Source: Nostoc sp. FACHB-280
Lineage (GTDB): Bacteria; Cyanobacteriota; Cyanobacteriia; Cyanobacteriales; Nostocaceae
Length of the DNA: 64,000 nucleotides
Direction: 5' to 3'
Assembly: GCF_014697615.1 (NCBI RefSeq)
Contig: NZ_JACJSD010000041.1
Location: 1-64,000, forward strand
Under the pieces are notes generated by a model, which was not told the DNA's origin, did no database searches, and worked only from the letters and a program-made list of their open reading frames with translations. Position numbers and translations under genes: made by a program. Shown here piece after piece: positions 1-7,974 of this stretch (positions within the stretch are counted from its first letter, which is position 1; the number at the start of each line of letters is the position of its first letter).

Positions 1-77
1 AACTGTCTTTGTGAGATCCCACCCTCTAAGTACGCATCAATTATTTTCTGCCGAAAGTCAAGTGAGTATGCTTTCAT
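1..77 (-). CDS. IS630-type transposase, N-terminal fragment cut by window edge
   Basis: Reading leftwards from an ATG at 77 the frame stays open to the window edge and gives 25 residues beginning MKAYSLDFRQKIIDAYLEGG, followed by ISQRQ. This is the typical start of the helix-turn-helix region of IS630-family transposases of cyanobacteria. The rest of the gene lies outside the window, so it cannot be said whether the element is intact. No terminal inverted repeat is obvious in the bases that follow. Confidence 0.7.
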   Translation of the reverse strand, partial: MKAYSLDFRQKIIDAYLEGGISQRQ

Positions 78-195
78 TTATATCTTCTCATAATCTATAT
101 CTTATCTAATTACTGTATCTCATTAGACTGGAAAACGCTATAAATCTATATCTCTATTTAGAAATATTTCCAAAACATCACATATCGATGAAATT

Positions 196-333
196 ATGCA
201 AAATTTAGATAATTTGTCTTTAGCAGAATTATTAGTGCTTAAAGCGAAAGTAGATGCTTTGATTGAAGAAAAATATTTATTGCTGTCACCCCCCTCTTTC
301 AGGCAGTTATCAAAGGGTAACATCTACTACTAA
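196..333 (+). CDS. Possible 45-aa small ORF or gene remnant
   Basis: An ATG at 196 opens a 45-codon frame whose first part, MQNLDNLSLAELLVLKAKVD, is leucine- and lysine-rich and looks like an amphipathic helix. The tail (LLLSPPSFRQLSKGNIYY) looks less protein-like, as if the frame ran into non-coding sequence. No clear ribosome binding site is visible. It sits beside an insertion sequence, so it may be the 5' remnant of a longer gene. The helical start vaguely recalls H-NS-like or coiled-coil leaders, but no family is recognised. Confidence 0.25.
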   Translation: MQNLDNLSLAELLVLKAKVDALIEEKYLLLSPPSFRQLSKGNIYY

Positions 334-870
334 TAATACAAGTAATAGTTGAAACTTTATCAGGCAAAATAAGCTAACTATGCAGTTAGTAACAGTATTA
401 GATGCAAGTATGGATTATTTATCTTCAGGTTAATATTATGGCGATCGCCTACTTTTTAGATTTGGGGTCAATTACTTCACTTATCCGATTCAGCAAAAAA
501 ATATCAATTACCGTCAAAAATTTATTTAAATTTTAAAAAATAGTTTGCATTTTTAAAGAAGAGCTTACTTAAGCAGTAATAAATATTGTTAATTGCAGGT
601 CATACCTTAAAATTAATCCCGAAAATGCTGCAATTCATTAACAAAAAACCGAAAAAATTTTGGTTTTCATGGTAGCATATTTTACAGTAAACATTGATAG
701 CAGTAGTAACTTTTTACCCTAAATTTATACAGATATCTAATATCAGTATATTTGCTGTATAGCTTAAACGAAGAAAGTCAACTTCTAGTTTGATCACCAG
801 TGTAGTATACAGAGCCACGGATTTTCATGATTGCGTTTAGTCAACATCAATACACTTACAAATTTCTGGT
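334..870. other. Intergenic region, no gene seen
   Basis: This is an AT-rich spacer of about 540 bases between the small ORF and the PstB-like gene. It contains one GGCGATCGCC (HIP1) site near 439 and poly-A/T runs. No convincing reading frame, RNA gene or Pho-box-like direct repeat was found upstream of the PstB-like gene. Confidence 0.5.
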
Positions 871-1677
871 ATGAATAAGCTAATTCCAGCAATCAAAGTT
901 AAAAATCTTAGCCTTTACTACAACACCCAAAAAATCCTGGAAGGAGTATCAATGGATATTTACCAGGATAAAGTCACAGCAATTATTGGCCCTAGTGGTT
1001 GTGGTAAGTCTACTTTTATTAAAAGCCTCAATCGGATGAATGAATTAGAAGCGGAAGTTCACGTTGAAGGAAAAGTAGAATTTTACAATCAAAATATTTA
1101 TGAACGTCGAGTTAATTTAAACCGCTTACGCCGTCAAGTTAGTATAGTGCTGCCTAAGCCAAATTTATTTCCTATGAGCGTTTATGATAACGTTGCCTAT
1201 GGAGTGAAAATACTGGGATGGCGGCCGAAAGTTGAATTAGATCAAATTGTCGAATCTGCCATCAAAGACGCTGATCTGTGGGATGAAGTCAAAAATAAGC
1301 TGCATAAATCTGCTTTAGAGCTTTCTGGTGGACAACAACAGCGACTTTGTATCGCCCGTGCTTTAGCCGTCAAACCAAAAGTCATTCTCATGGATGAACC
1401 TTGTTTTGGGCTTGATCCTGTAGCTGCGACAAAAGTGGAAGGATTAATTCAGAGTTTGCGTTTGCGATCGGAATTAACAATGGTAATCATTAGCCATAAC
1501 CTACAACAAGTCACGCGCATATCTGATTTCACGGCTTTTTTCTCCACCAATGAACATCGTATTGGGCAAATGGTAGAATTTGGACTCACAAAAAAGATTT
1601 TCTCTAACGCCCTTGATGTTCGTACAAGAGAATATGTGTTAACCCGCCTTGGTGGTAAATATGAAAATAGAGGCTAG
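871..1677 (+). CDS. pstB: PstB-like phosphate ABC transporter ATP-binding protein, divergent paralogue
   Basis: A 268-aa ABC ATPase with the PstB layout: Walker A GPSGCGKST (residues 40-48), the PstB-type run PKPNLFPMSVYDNVAYG (95-111), signature LSGGQQQR (151-158), Walker B VILMDEP (171-177) and an H-loop histidine (about 209). Classical PstB energises high-affinity phosphate uptake at the inner membrane with PstS, PstC and PstA. None of those partners is adjacent here. Two positions are odd. The Q-loop glutamine of the usual FQKPN motif is a proline (P95), and the usual SALD of the D-loop is FGLD. Because the Q-loop couples ATP hydrolysis to the permease, this copy may be a specialised paralogue. 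Family assignment is firm; phosphate as substrate is inferred. Confidence 0.85.
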   Translation: MNKLIPAIKVKNLSLYYNTQKILEGVSMDIYQDKVTAIIGPSGCGKSTFIKSLNRMNELEAEVHVEGKVEFYNQNIYERRVNLNRLRRQVSIVLPKPNLFPMSVYDNVAYGVKILGWRPKVELDQIVESAIKDADLWDEVKNKLHKSALELSGGQQQRLCIARALAVKPKVILMDEPCFGLDPVAATKVEGLIQSLRLRSELTMVIISHNLQQVTRISDFTAFFSTNEHRIGQMVEFGLTKKIFSNALDVRTREYVLTRLGGKYENRG

Positions 1678-2023
1678 GGGTTAGAGGCTAGGGGTTAGAG
1701 AGGAAAGTTATCCATATTTGTTTTTTAATTTATATCTCTATAGCTGTTCTTATTCCAGTAAGTAGCAAGAATAATTAACCACAGATAAACAGAGATAGAT
1801 GTAGATAAATTTCTATCTCTTTAGATTGGGTAATATACTGATCATTTTTCTAAAAATTGGTGATGTTCAGATCCCCGACTTCTCAAAGAAGTCGGGGATT
1901 TGAGGGAATTTTTTTTCAGGAGTTTTACGGTTATCAGATAGTTTACTGCACAGATATAACATGGGTAATTTCTTGGCTTGGATAATAATTTAATCATCTA
2001 AGCTAAATTACCTGTGGTAGTTT
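1678..2023. repeat. Spacer with short tandem repeat, inverted repeat and a GATCCCCGACTTCT palindrome
   Basis: Three repeats fill this spacer. Right at the PstB-like stop codon a 14-base unit, GAGGCTAGGGGTTA, occurs twice in tandem (about 1670-1697). AGAGATAG and CTATCTCT (1791-1798 and 1813-1820) form an inverted repeat. At 1871-1899 ATCCCCGACTTCT and its complement form a 13-bp stem around CAA, one of four copies of this palindrome in the window. The palindrome could act as a terminator, but it is followed by TTGAGGG rather than a T-run. Confidence 0.7.
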
Positions 2024-3094
2024 ATGAGCTATGCTAAAACAACTGAGTTAAATGGCTCAGGTAGTATCACCCAAGTGCAGCCTACTGAAGCAGAAGAAAC
2101 ACTTGTCTGTTATTCTTTTGCTCATCCAACAGAGACGGCAGTTTTATTATTAGATGCCGAAAACTTACAAATCAACTCGGAAACCGAGAAGTTTTTAACA
2201 ACAGTTTGTACTTGTCCGATTCAAATTAAAATTGCCTTTGCTAATTGGTGTAGCATGGGTAAACTTGATGTCGAGTTGCATGGACGTGGTTACGATTTAA
2301 TTCATGTACCTGTAGGTAAAGATAATGCTGATGGTAAAATGATTACTTTTGGTTCATCTATTTATGAGAGATATCCAAAAGCGAGAGAAGTTTTAGTTTG
2401 TTCTTCTGATAAAGTGATGACTAATTTATGTAATCATCTCCGCCAACATGGGTTAATAGTATATCAAGTGAGCCAACAAGGTGAAGATATTACAGTATTA
2501 AATAGTGCTACAGGTCAACTGGTGAGAAAGTGTACTAATATACCAGAAATTCCGGCGATCGCTCAATTTATTCAACAAATTAAAGAGTTAATTAAAACAG
2601 AACAAGCCTGTAATCATAGTCATTGGGTTAAGTTAGCTACTATTTCACAAAATTACAAAAATAAGTATACAATAAGTATTACTCAAGTAGCTGAAAAACA
2701 CTTTCCAGGTAAGAAGTCTAGAGAAATATTTGAGCAATATCCAGCCGAATTTGTGCTGCATCAAGTTGATTCAGATGCCCCGGTGTATATCACCTTATTT
2801 GAAATTGTAACGGATAAAGCTAATATTACGGAACATCAAAAGATAACTATTAAAAGTAAGGCAGATTTAGAACAAGCAATAAAAAATATTATTTATAAAT
2901 TAACTAATAATTCACCTGGAAGTTACATTGATATTGGCCCTTTAAGTAGTGAGTTTAAGCAGCAATATGGTAAACCGATTACAGAACAAATTAAAGGCTT
3001 GCAATTAAGTGGCAATTTCATTAAATTTCTGCGATCCTGTAGTTCTTATCAACTCAAACAAACTGCAAAAAGTTGGCAAATAGCAGTTAAATAA
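2024..3094 (+). CDS. NYN-domain protein with OST-HTH/LOTUS-like C-terminal domains
   Basis: A 356-aa protein. Residues about 38-165 form a NYN (PIN-like) domain, with the hallmark LLLDAENLQI strand giving acidic D44 and N47, and a later segment EVLVCSSDKVMTNL in which the final acidic residues of the fold lie. Two C-terminal segments, about 199-250 (HWVKLATISQNYKNKY onward) and 286-347, resemble tandem OST-HTH/LOTUS winged helices. NYN domains are metal-dependent RNases or related nucleases, and LOTUS domains bind RNA or RNA-processing partners, so an RNA-targeting role is inferred. The gene stands alone with spacers on both sides. The first 30 residues are low-complexity. Domain calls are from pattern only. 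Confidence 0.75.
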   Translation: MSYAKTTELNGSGSITQVQPTEAEETLVCYSFAHPTETAVLLLDAENLQINSETEKFLTTVCTCPIQIKIAFANWCSMGKLDVELHGRGYDLIHVPVGKDNADGKMITFGSSIYERYPKAREVLVCSSDKVMTNLCNHLRQHGLIVYQVSQQGEDITVLNSATGQLVRKCTNIPEIPAIAQFIQQIKELIKTEQACNHSHWVKLATISQNYKNKYTISITQVAEKHFPGKKSREIFEQYPAEFVLHQVDSDAPVYITLFEIVTDKANITEHQKITIKSKADLEQAIKNIIYKLTNNSPGSYIDIGPLSSEFKQQYGKPITEQIKGLQLSGNFIKFLRSCSSYQLKQTAKSWQIAVK

Positions 3095-3298
3095 CCTTTT
3101 ATAACATTCCTAGGTAGAGTAAAGAGTAGTTTGTGGGTGTACAGATTCAAATTAAAGTCCTATTATGCAAGCTCTTGATTATTTAGGTGTAATTATGTAA
3201 GATGCTTACATAATTATTGCTTAGGAAGGACTTGATAATCTAGCAAAAAAGGCAGAATTTACACATAGATAAGCTCTCAAGCTAGATTTTCAGGATTT

Positions 3299-4327
3299 AT
3301 GGAAATTGCTCACGTTCATTTCTATGTAGAAGATGCCGCATTTTGGCGGGATTGGTTCGTATACTATCTGGGATTTACCGCAGTTAATAGTGGAATAAGT
3401 TCAGAACACACTCATACTGAAATGGTGCAGAGTGGTGCTGTCTGTTTTTTACTATCTTCACCATTATTGCCTACAAGTCCGGTTGCAGAGTTTTTGTGCC
3501 AACATCCTCCTGGGGTGGCGGATATTGCTTTTACTGTACCAGATGTGGAAACTGCGATCGCTCAAGCAGCAGCCCAAGGTGCGACAATCTTAGAACCCAT
3601 CCAAGAATATGCCGACTATAGGTGCAGTAAAATTGCAGCTTGGGGTGGAATGACTCATACTTTAATGGAAAAATCAGCCAGTGTGAATTGGGAAGCACGC
3701 GATCGCCCCATGTTTAGCGCCATTGATCATATAGTTTTAAATGTACCAGTGGGTGAGTTAGAATTTGCTGTGGCTTGGTACAAAAACGTTTTAGATTTGC
3801 AACCACAACAAGCGTTTAAAATTAAAACTGATCGCTCTGGATTGTACAGCCAGGTGCTAGTTTCCCGGAATGGCAGTGTACAATTGCCAATTAATGAACC
3901 AACTTCTCCCAATTCGCAAATTCAAGAGTTCTTGGATGTCAATCGCGGCGCAGGTATTCAACACATTGCTTTGCGAACATCAAACTTAATTAGTGCGATC
4001 GCCCAATTACGTACCCGTGGTTTATCTTTATTGTCAGTCCCTCAGACTTACTACTCCCAATTAAAAAAGCGGACAGAATTTCGCTTATCACCCTTAGAAT
4101 TAGAAGCGATCGCCCAGCAAGAAATTTTAGTAGATTGGCAAGCTAATACCCAAAACGCATTATTACTCCAAATTTTTACTCAACCTATTTTTGGACAGCC
4201 AACATTTTTCTTTGAGTTTATTGAACGGCGTTTTCAAGCACAAGGTTTTGGCGAAGGTAATTTCCGCGCTTTATTTGAAGCCATCGAAAGCGAACAAATA
4301 AAACGTGGAACTTTACACTTTGAATAA
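3299..4327 (+). CDS. hppD: 4-hydroxyphenylpyruvate dioxygenase
   Basis: A 342-aa protein of two vicinal-oxygen-chelate modules. The N-terminal half starts at HVHFYVEDA. The C-terminal half carries the metal-binding set: His in DHIVLNVP (about 143), His in QHIALR (about 222) and Glu in FFFEFIER (about 308). The C-terminal GEGNFRALFEAIE segment is the gating helix typical of the family. The enzyme converts 4-hydroxyphenylpyruvate to homogentisate, the aromatic precursor of tocopherol in cyanobacteria. The length suits the cyanobacterial form, shorter than plant enzymes. No operon partner is adjacent. Confidence 0.9.
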   Translation: MEIAHVHFYVEDAAFWRDWFVYYLGFTAVNSGISSEHTHTEMVQSGAVCFLLSSPLLPTSPVAEFLCQHPPGVADIAFTVPDVETAIAQAAAQGATILEPIQEYADYRCSKIAAWGGMTHTLMEKSASVNWEARDRPMFSAIDHIVLNVPVGELEFAVAWYKNVLDLQPQQAFKIKTDRSGLYSQVLVSRNGSVQLPINEPTSPNSQIQEFLDVNRGAGIQHIALRTSNLISAIAQLRTRGLSLLSVPQTYYSQLKKRTEFRLSPLELEAIAQQEILVDWQANTQNALLLQIFTQPIFGQPTFFFEFIERRFQAQGFGEGNFRALFEAIESEQIKRGTLHFE

Positions 4328-4598
4328 ACTAGTTTTGCTGATTGCTGCCAAGTTGGCTACATATACATGAGCATCGTTGCTAAATTATGAATGGGAAATA
4401 ACTTGCGGGCTTGATGAGCCAAGTTTTACTACACTATACATGCTAAAGCATTAACAACGGACGGTTTAGGTTGGTTGCTTATTTTGCTTACTTTTTGAGA
4501 GATTGCTACTATTTTTCTTGTAGCGATTAATCTCAAACTTCTTTATCTCGAAAAGGACATATATAACAGGAAGTCCTTGTTGATTACTCCTATCCTTA
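4328..4598. other. Intergenic region between hppD and a plus-strand terminator
   Basis: No protein-coding frame was recognised. The spacer ends in a plus-strand hairpin-plus-T-run terminator, so transcription probably crosses it, either as the hppD 3' untranslated region or as a separate small RNA. A weak pairing AAGGACA...AAGTCCTT is present around 4552-4577. Confidence 0.4.
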
Positions 4599-4634
4599 CC
4601 TCATTCATAATAAAATGGATGAGGGCTTTTTTTA
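4599..4634 (+). terminator. Rho-independent terminator, plus strand
   Basis: CCTCATTCAT (4599-4608) pairs with ATGGATGAGG (4615-4624) around an AATAAA loop, with one G-U pair, and is followed by GCTTTTTTTATTT. The T-run is on the plus strand, so it stops rightward transcription. Its tail overlaps the stop codon of the minus-strand SMR gene. Confidence 0.75.
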
Positions 4635-4952
4635 TTTAGTAGAATTTACCCCAATCACACCAATAATAATTAATGCTATTGATATAAATTTCACCCAAGA
4701 CATTGATTCCCGAAACCAAATTACACCAATAGTAGCGATTACAGTTGTTCCTAACCCAGACCACACAGAATAAGCAACGCTGACTTCAATTTTTTTGAGA
4801 GCTAAAGTCAAAAAGCTAAAACATACTCCATAACAAACAAAAATTAACACCGAAGGAATAGTTCTTGTAAATCCCTCAGACAATTTCATAGAAGTTGTCC
4901 CGGCGACTTCAAACAATATTGCTGTAATGAGATAAAGCCAACTGTTTATCAT
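4632..4952 (-). CDS. Small multidrug resistance (SMR/EmrE-type) efflux transporter
   Basis: A 106-aa protein with four predicted membrane helices. The essential membrane-embedded acidic residue is E15 in the first helix (AILFEVAGTTSMK). The family motif GFTR-PS follows, and the third helix carries AYSVWSGLGT, with the conserved Trp. EmrE-type proteins form dimers that exchange protons for cationic drugs or related compounds. Length and motifs match EmrE rather than the guanidinium exporters (Gdx/SugE), though substrate is not provable here. It is a single gene with no paired SMR subunit next to it. Confidence 0.9.
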   Translation of the reverse strand: MINSWLYLITAILFEVAGTTSMKLSEGFTRTIPSVLIFVCYGVCFSFLTLALKKIEVSVAYSVWSGLGTTVIATIGVIWFRESMSWVKFISIALIIIGVIGVNSTK

Positions 4953-5345
4953 AATTTATTGATTTATTACAAAAGGATGATGAAAATATGATTTTAACAA
5001 TCAAATAGAATGAATACAAAATTTACAATTAATCAATGATGTAATTCTGCTATTTTGATAACATTTATCCTCATTTAACTAAATTTTCTAAAATTATTAT
5101 GTATGAATCATATCCATGAATTCTCAAAACAACCAGTGATATATCAATAATTAGAATTTATATTCAGTTTGCCACACCTATATTATGGGGGTTTACCGTA
5201 CTAATCAAAATATTCGGTAATCATGATGAAATTGGTGCTAAAAACCGAATTTACACCCCTAGAGTTTGTGAATACCATAAGAACAAAGCAAATGATTTAA
5301 ACCTAAATCAACTACAAAAACTGAGAAATTAAATGAGGTAGAGAC
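4953..5345. promoter_or_regulatory. Divergent intergenic region; 5' leader of the small heat-shock gene
   Basis: This spacer of about 390 bases serves both the SMR gene (leftward) and the heat-shock gene (rightward). A ribosome binding site GAGGTAGAG lies 5-13 bases before the ATG at 5346. Upstream AAACCT (around 5299) could pair with AGGT in that site, which would hide it in a hairpin. Such RNA thermometers are known for cyanobacterial small heat-shock mRNAs, but the pairing seen here is weak. No CIRCE element (TTAGCACTC-N9-GAGTGCTAA) was found. Confidence 0.4.
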
Positions 5346-5795
5346 ATGACACTAGTACGTTGGAATCCTTGGCAAGAAGTTAACACTCTCCAAAGACAAA
5401 TTAACCGTTTATTTGAAGAAGAAATGCTACCATCTACTTTACTTGACAGAACCTTGGCAAAAGTTCCGGCTGCGGAATTACAAGAAACTGAAGAAGCAAT
5501 TCATCTCAAACTAGAACTGCCAGGAATTGCAGCCAAAGACTTAGATGTGCAAGTTACAGAAAAAGCTGTCTATGTTAGCGGTGAACGTAAATCTGAAACC
5601 AAAACAGAAGGCAAAGGCGTTACCAAGAGTGAATTTCACTATGGTAAATTCCAACGCTTGATTCCTTTACCAACTCGCATTCAAAATACCAATGTGACTG
5701 CTGATTATAAAGATGGTATTTTGAATTTGACATTGCCTAAAGCTGAAGAAGAAAAGAAAAAAGTCGTCAAGCTAAATCTAGAATCTATTGGCTAA
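5346..5795 (+). CDS. hspA: Hsp20/alpha-crystallin family small heat-shock protein
   Basis: A 149-aa protein with the short N-terminal arm (MTLVRWNPWQEVNTLQRQIN), an alpha-crystallin domain over residues about 45-140 and the family motif DGILNLTLPKAEE near its end. The C-terminal VKLNL segment is an IXI-like tail used for oligomer contacts. These proteins hold unfolding proteins, and in cyanobacteria also protect thylakoid membranes and phycobilisomes under heat. A good ribosome binding site (GAGGTAGAG) precedes the ATG. Two strong hairpins follow the stop codon. Confidence 0.93.
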   Translation: MTLVRWNPWQEVNTLQRQINRLFEEEMLPSTLLDRTLAKVPAAELQETEEAIHLKLELPGIAAKDLDVQVTEKAVYVSGERKSETKTEGKGVTKSEFHYGKFQRLIPLPTRIQNTNVTADYKDGILNLTLPKAEEEKKKVVKLNLESIG

Positions 5796-5800
5796 AAATT

Positions 5801-5825
5801 AGAGACGTTGCAATGCAACGTCTCT
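5801..5825 (+). terminator. Hairpin after the small heat-shock gene
   Basis: AGAGACGTTGCA and TGCAACGTCTCT form a 12-bp stem with one unpaired base, six bases after the stop codon. The sequence is a palindrome type often seen in cyanobacterial spacers. It lacks a long T-run of its own, so termination here probably involves the next hairpin as well. Confidence 0.6.
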
Positions 5826-5846
5826 GTTCACATCTCGTACTCAATC

Positions 5847-5886
5847 AGATCCCCGACTTCTTCAAGAAGTCGGGGATCTTGTTTTT
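5847..5886 (+). terminator. GATCCCCGACTTCT palindrome, likely terminator
   Basis: AGATCCCCGACTTCTT (5847-5862) and its exact complement (5864-5879) give a 16-bp stem around a single base, followed by TTGTTTTTC. It is the most perfect of the four copies of this palindrome in the window. It lies between the convergent heat-shock gene and the secreted-protein gene, so it could terminate both directions. Confidence 0.7.
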
Positions 5887-5905
5887 CACGAATAGTTGAA
5901 AATTT

Positions 5906-6490
5906 CTACAAACTGCGATTTCTCCCGGATGATTCTTTTCTGTCCATAGGAAAAACTTCAAAATCGAAAGTTGCAATCAAACGGTCATCAATGTATACCT
6001 GTATTTTATGTTTACCAGGAGGATCACCTGCTGCGATCGTCCAATAGTTTTGAATCACACCATCATTCGCTGTAGTTTTGCGCCTCATTACCGACTCTGT
6101 ACCGTCAGCCGAGACTGAAAAGTTTTCACCATCATCTGTAGCCCAAGTTTCTGGAGGTTTTGGCAAGCGTAAGACTTCTCGCCATGTAACTTCGCCTTGG
6201 TAGTCTTTGAGTTGAATTCGCCACCCATATTTACTACCTTCTTGTAGTGGTACTCTGAATGTGGGGATGAAGTTAACTTTACCTCTAGCATCAACTCTCG
6301 CTATCCCAAACTCAGCTTTGTCGATCGCAATCGGCTTTTTAGTATTGCTTGCTTGAGAAATAGACCGAGATGATGCTGTTTTATCGGCGGCGATCGCTAC
6401 TTTAGCATTGATTGGCTGAGAAGCTACCAACCCGGAAACTAGCCAAGAAGAAGTTAGTACAACTATTGCAGTCCAAATTCTCATTAGCAA
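5906..6490 (-). CDS. Secreted hypothetical protein
   Basis: A 194-aa protein that starts with a signal peptide: hydrophobic core AIVVLTSSWLVSGLVA, likely cleaved after PINA. A low-complexity linker follows, then a beta-rich domain from about residue 55. The final part (YWTIAAGDPPGKHKIQVYID and then a short FDFEV strand) reads like the last strands of an immunoglobulin-like fold. The product is probably periplasmic. No enzyme motif is visible and no function is claimed. The second Met (M3) is an equally plausible start. It is convergent with the heat-shock gene. Confidence 0.65.
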   Translation of the reverse strand: MLMRIWTAIVVLTSSWLVSGLVASQPINAKVAIAADKTASSRSISQASNTKKPIAIDKAEFGIARVDARGKVNFIPTFRVPLQEGSKYGWRIQLKDYQGEVTWREVLRLPKPPETWATDDGENFSVSADGTESVMRRKTTANDGVIQNYWTIAAGDPPGKHKIQVYIDDRLIATFDFEVFPMDRKESSGRNRSL

Positions 6491-6864
6491 AATTGTTGGT
6501 CATTTACTAGTACTTATTCCCATCCTCCTACCTGGCTTCCGGGTTTACTCCCAATAAACAGGCAAATTGGCAGAATAAATATTGAAGGATTAATCATCAG
6601 TTTATAGTTAAATTGACAACATCAATTCAAGTAATGAAAAATACTTTTTTCTCCAGCAACTTAGCAGAACTGCAAAAACTATCATCGTAATTTGTCAGTG
6701 TGGGTGCTAAATGTGCATTGATTATTTTTAATACGGAATTTTTGATATGTAAGCAATTGCTGACAGTAGGTAATTTGCTAAATAATTATTCTCTCAAGTG
6801 ATAATTACAACATCTACGGTCATGAGTTTGCAAGAACTTTGTACAGAAACTGCACACTCAAGAA
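6491..6864. other. Intergenic region, no gene seen
   Basis: AT-rich spacer between two minus-strand genes. No reading frame with coding character, no RNA gene and no clear hairpin was found before the repeat that starts at 6865. Confidence 0.45.
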
Positions 6865-7101
6865 TGTGCGATCGCTTTTAGCCAGCATTAGAGGTTGTTT
6901 GAAAAGCCTAAATTATTACTTACTGGGCGATTGGAAATCGCAGCTACACAGACGAAACCCACCTACGTGGGTTTGAAAACTTTGATTTTGTGTTAGTCCA
7001 CGCAGGTGGACTTTGCTTGTGTAGTAGTGAATTCTATTCGCCCAATACTTTTCAAACATCCTCTTACCAAATTATACAAATAGCTGTTTGTAGTGAATGA
7101 G
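6865..7101. repeat. Direct repeat copy A (interrupted by the MITE)
   Basis: Bases 6865-6890 and 7064-7101 together reproduce the uninterrupted sequence at 8753-8813, with a single mismatch (GCTGTTTG versus GCTGATTG). The left part reads TGTGCGATCGCTTTTAGCCA and continues to CATTA. The right part begins TTACCAAATTATACAAATAG. The 173-bp element between the two parts is absent from the other copy. Confidence 0.85.
6891..7063. mobile_element. MITE, 173 bp, with 16-bp terminal inverted repeats
   Basis: The ends are GAGGTTGTTTGAAAAG (6891-6906) and the complement of GAGGATGTTTGAAAAG (7048-7063), 15 of 16 matching. The interior is one long imperfect palindrome: TGGGCGATTGGAAATCGC near the left and a related ATTCTATTCGCCCA near the right, with two smaller hairpins, ACCCACCTACGTGGGT and AGTCCACGCAGGTGGACT. 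TTA directly flanks both ends, and the empty site at 8753-8813 has a single TTA, so insertion made a 3-bp duplication (2-bp TA is possible if the right end is one base longer). It has no coding capacity and must be moved by a transposase supplied elsewhere. Confidence 0.85.
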
Positions 7102-7116
7102 CGATCGCATCTGTCT

Positions 7117-7521
7117 TTAAAGTTCTTCTACAATCACACCGCCTGATTTTAATAATTGAATGGCTTCCTCTTTTTGCATCCTAGCAGTGGCGATGAGGTC
7201 TGACCCTCTACCTAAACGATGAAAGACTCGCAGAATTTTCCCGTTCTCATCTTCTATTGTGACCAGAAAATTTCTTGTCGTAGTCATCACTCTACCCGCT
7301 TCTATAATTTCAACTCCTTTGCTTCTTGTTTGAACTACAAAGACTTGTCCTTTTTCCAGAACATCTCTATCAACAATTTCATCAGCAGCTTTTGAGCTAT
7401 TAAGTACAGAATTTGCTGTATCAAAATCAGAAGAATGCGCGGTAGGAATTTTTACAAGTAAACTACTAGTCAGAACTATCATACTTGCAAGCGGAAGTAC
7501 GTAAATCTTTGAAATAGTCAT
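7117..7521 (-). CDS. Secreted hypothetical protein
   Basis: A 134-aa protein with an N-terminal signal peptide (hydrophobic LPLASMIVLTSSLLV, likely cleaved near AHS). The mature part is about 105 residues of alternating beta strands (GQVFVVQTRSKGVEIIEAGR, then NFLVTIEDENGKILRVFHRL) ending in an acidic helix and VIVEEL. No catalytic motif is seen and the family is not recognised. It lies between the MITE-bearing repeat and a set of toxin-antitoxin-like genes on the other strand. Confidence 0.55.
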   Translation of the reverse strand: MTISKIYVLPLASMIVLTSSLLVKIPTAHSSDFDTANSVLNSSKAADEIVDRDVLEKGQVFVVQTRSKGVEIIEAGRVMTTTRNFLVTIEDENGKILRVFHRLGRGSDLIATARMQKEEAIQLLKSGGVIVEEL

Positions 7522-7695
7522 TGATTTTTGTTGTTTACTGAGTAACTGATTCTTGTATAACGTAAGTAAGATAGTCTACGCAATGTATCGTGCGATCGCG
7601 CTTATCCAAATATAGAGTCATGATACAAGGTTGATGTGCTGCTATGTTAGATTATGGTTACGGTGTAAGCACAATTCAGCTTTGTGTAACAAGCT

Positions 7696-7926
7696 ATGCA
7701 ATCCATTGAGCAACTCACAGCAGAAATTTTATCTTTGCCTAGTGCATCAAGGGCGCTTTTGGCAGAAAAGATTATGGAAAGTTTGGAGTTCGATACAGAT
7801 CCCACCATTCAAGCCGCTTGGATTACTGAAGCAAGAATGCGGCGTGATGAGATTAGAAGTAATTCTGTACAACCCATACCAGGAGATGAAGCTTTGGCTC
7901 AAGTGAGGCGACTACTTGAGCAATGA
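7696..7926 (+). CDS. Putative addiction module antitoxin component (TIGR02574/PF09720-like)
   Basis: A 76-aa protein with the pattern of the small antitoxin family TIGR02574: an N-terminal helix (LTAEILSLPSASRALLAEKI), ESLEFDTDPTIQAAWITEARMRRDEI, then a PIPGDEAL motif and a short terminal helix. Members normally pair with a RelE/ParE toxin encoded immediately downstream. No such toxin follows; the next gene is a DUF433 protein 48 bases away. It is either an orphan antitoxin or the relic of a lost pair. A longer frame overlapping it at 7631-7906 is a shadow. Confidence 0.75.
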   Translation: MQSIEQLTAEILSLPSASRALLAEKIMESLEFDTDPTIQAAWITEARMRRDEIRSNSVQPIPGDEALAQVRRLLEQ

Positions 7927-7974
7927 AATATGTCAGTTCAGTAATGATATAGAAAAATCTGTGAGGTTACAGGT

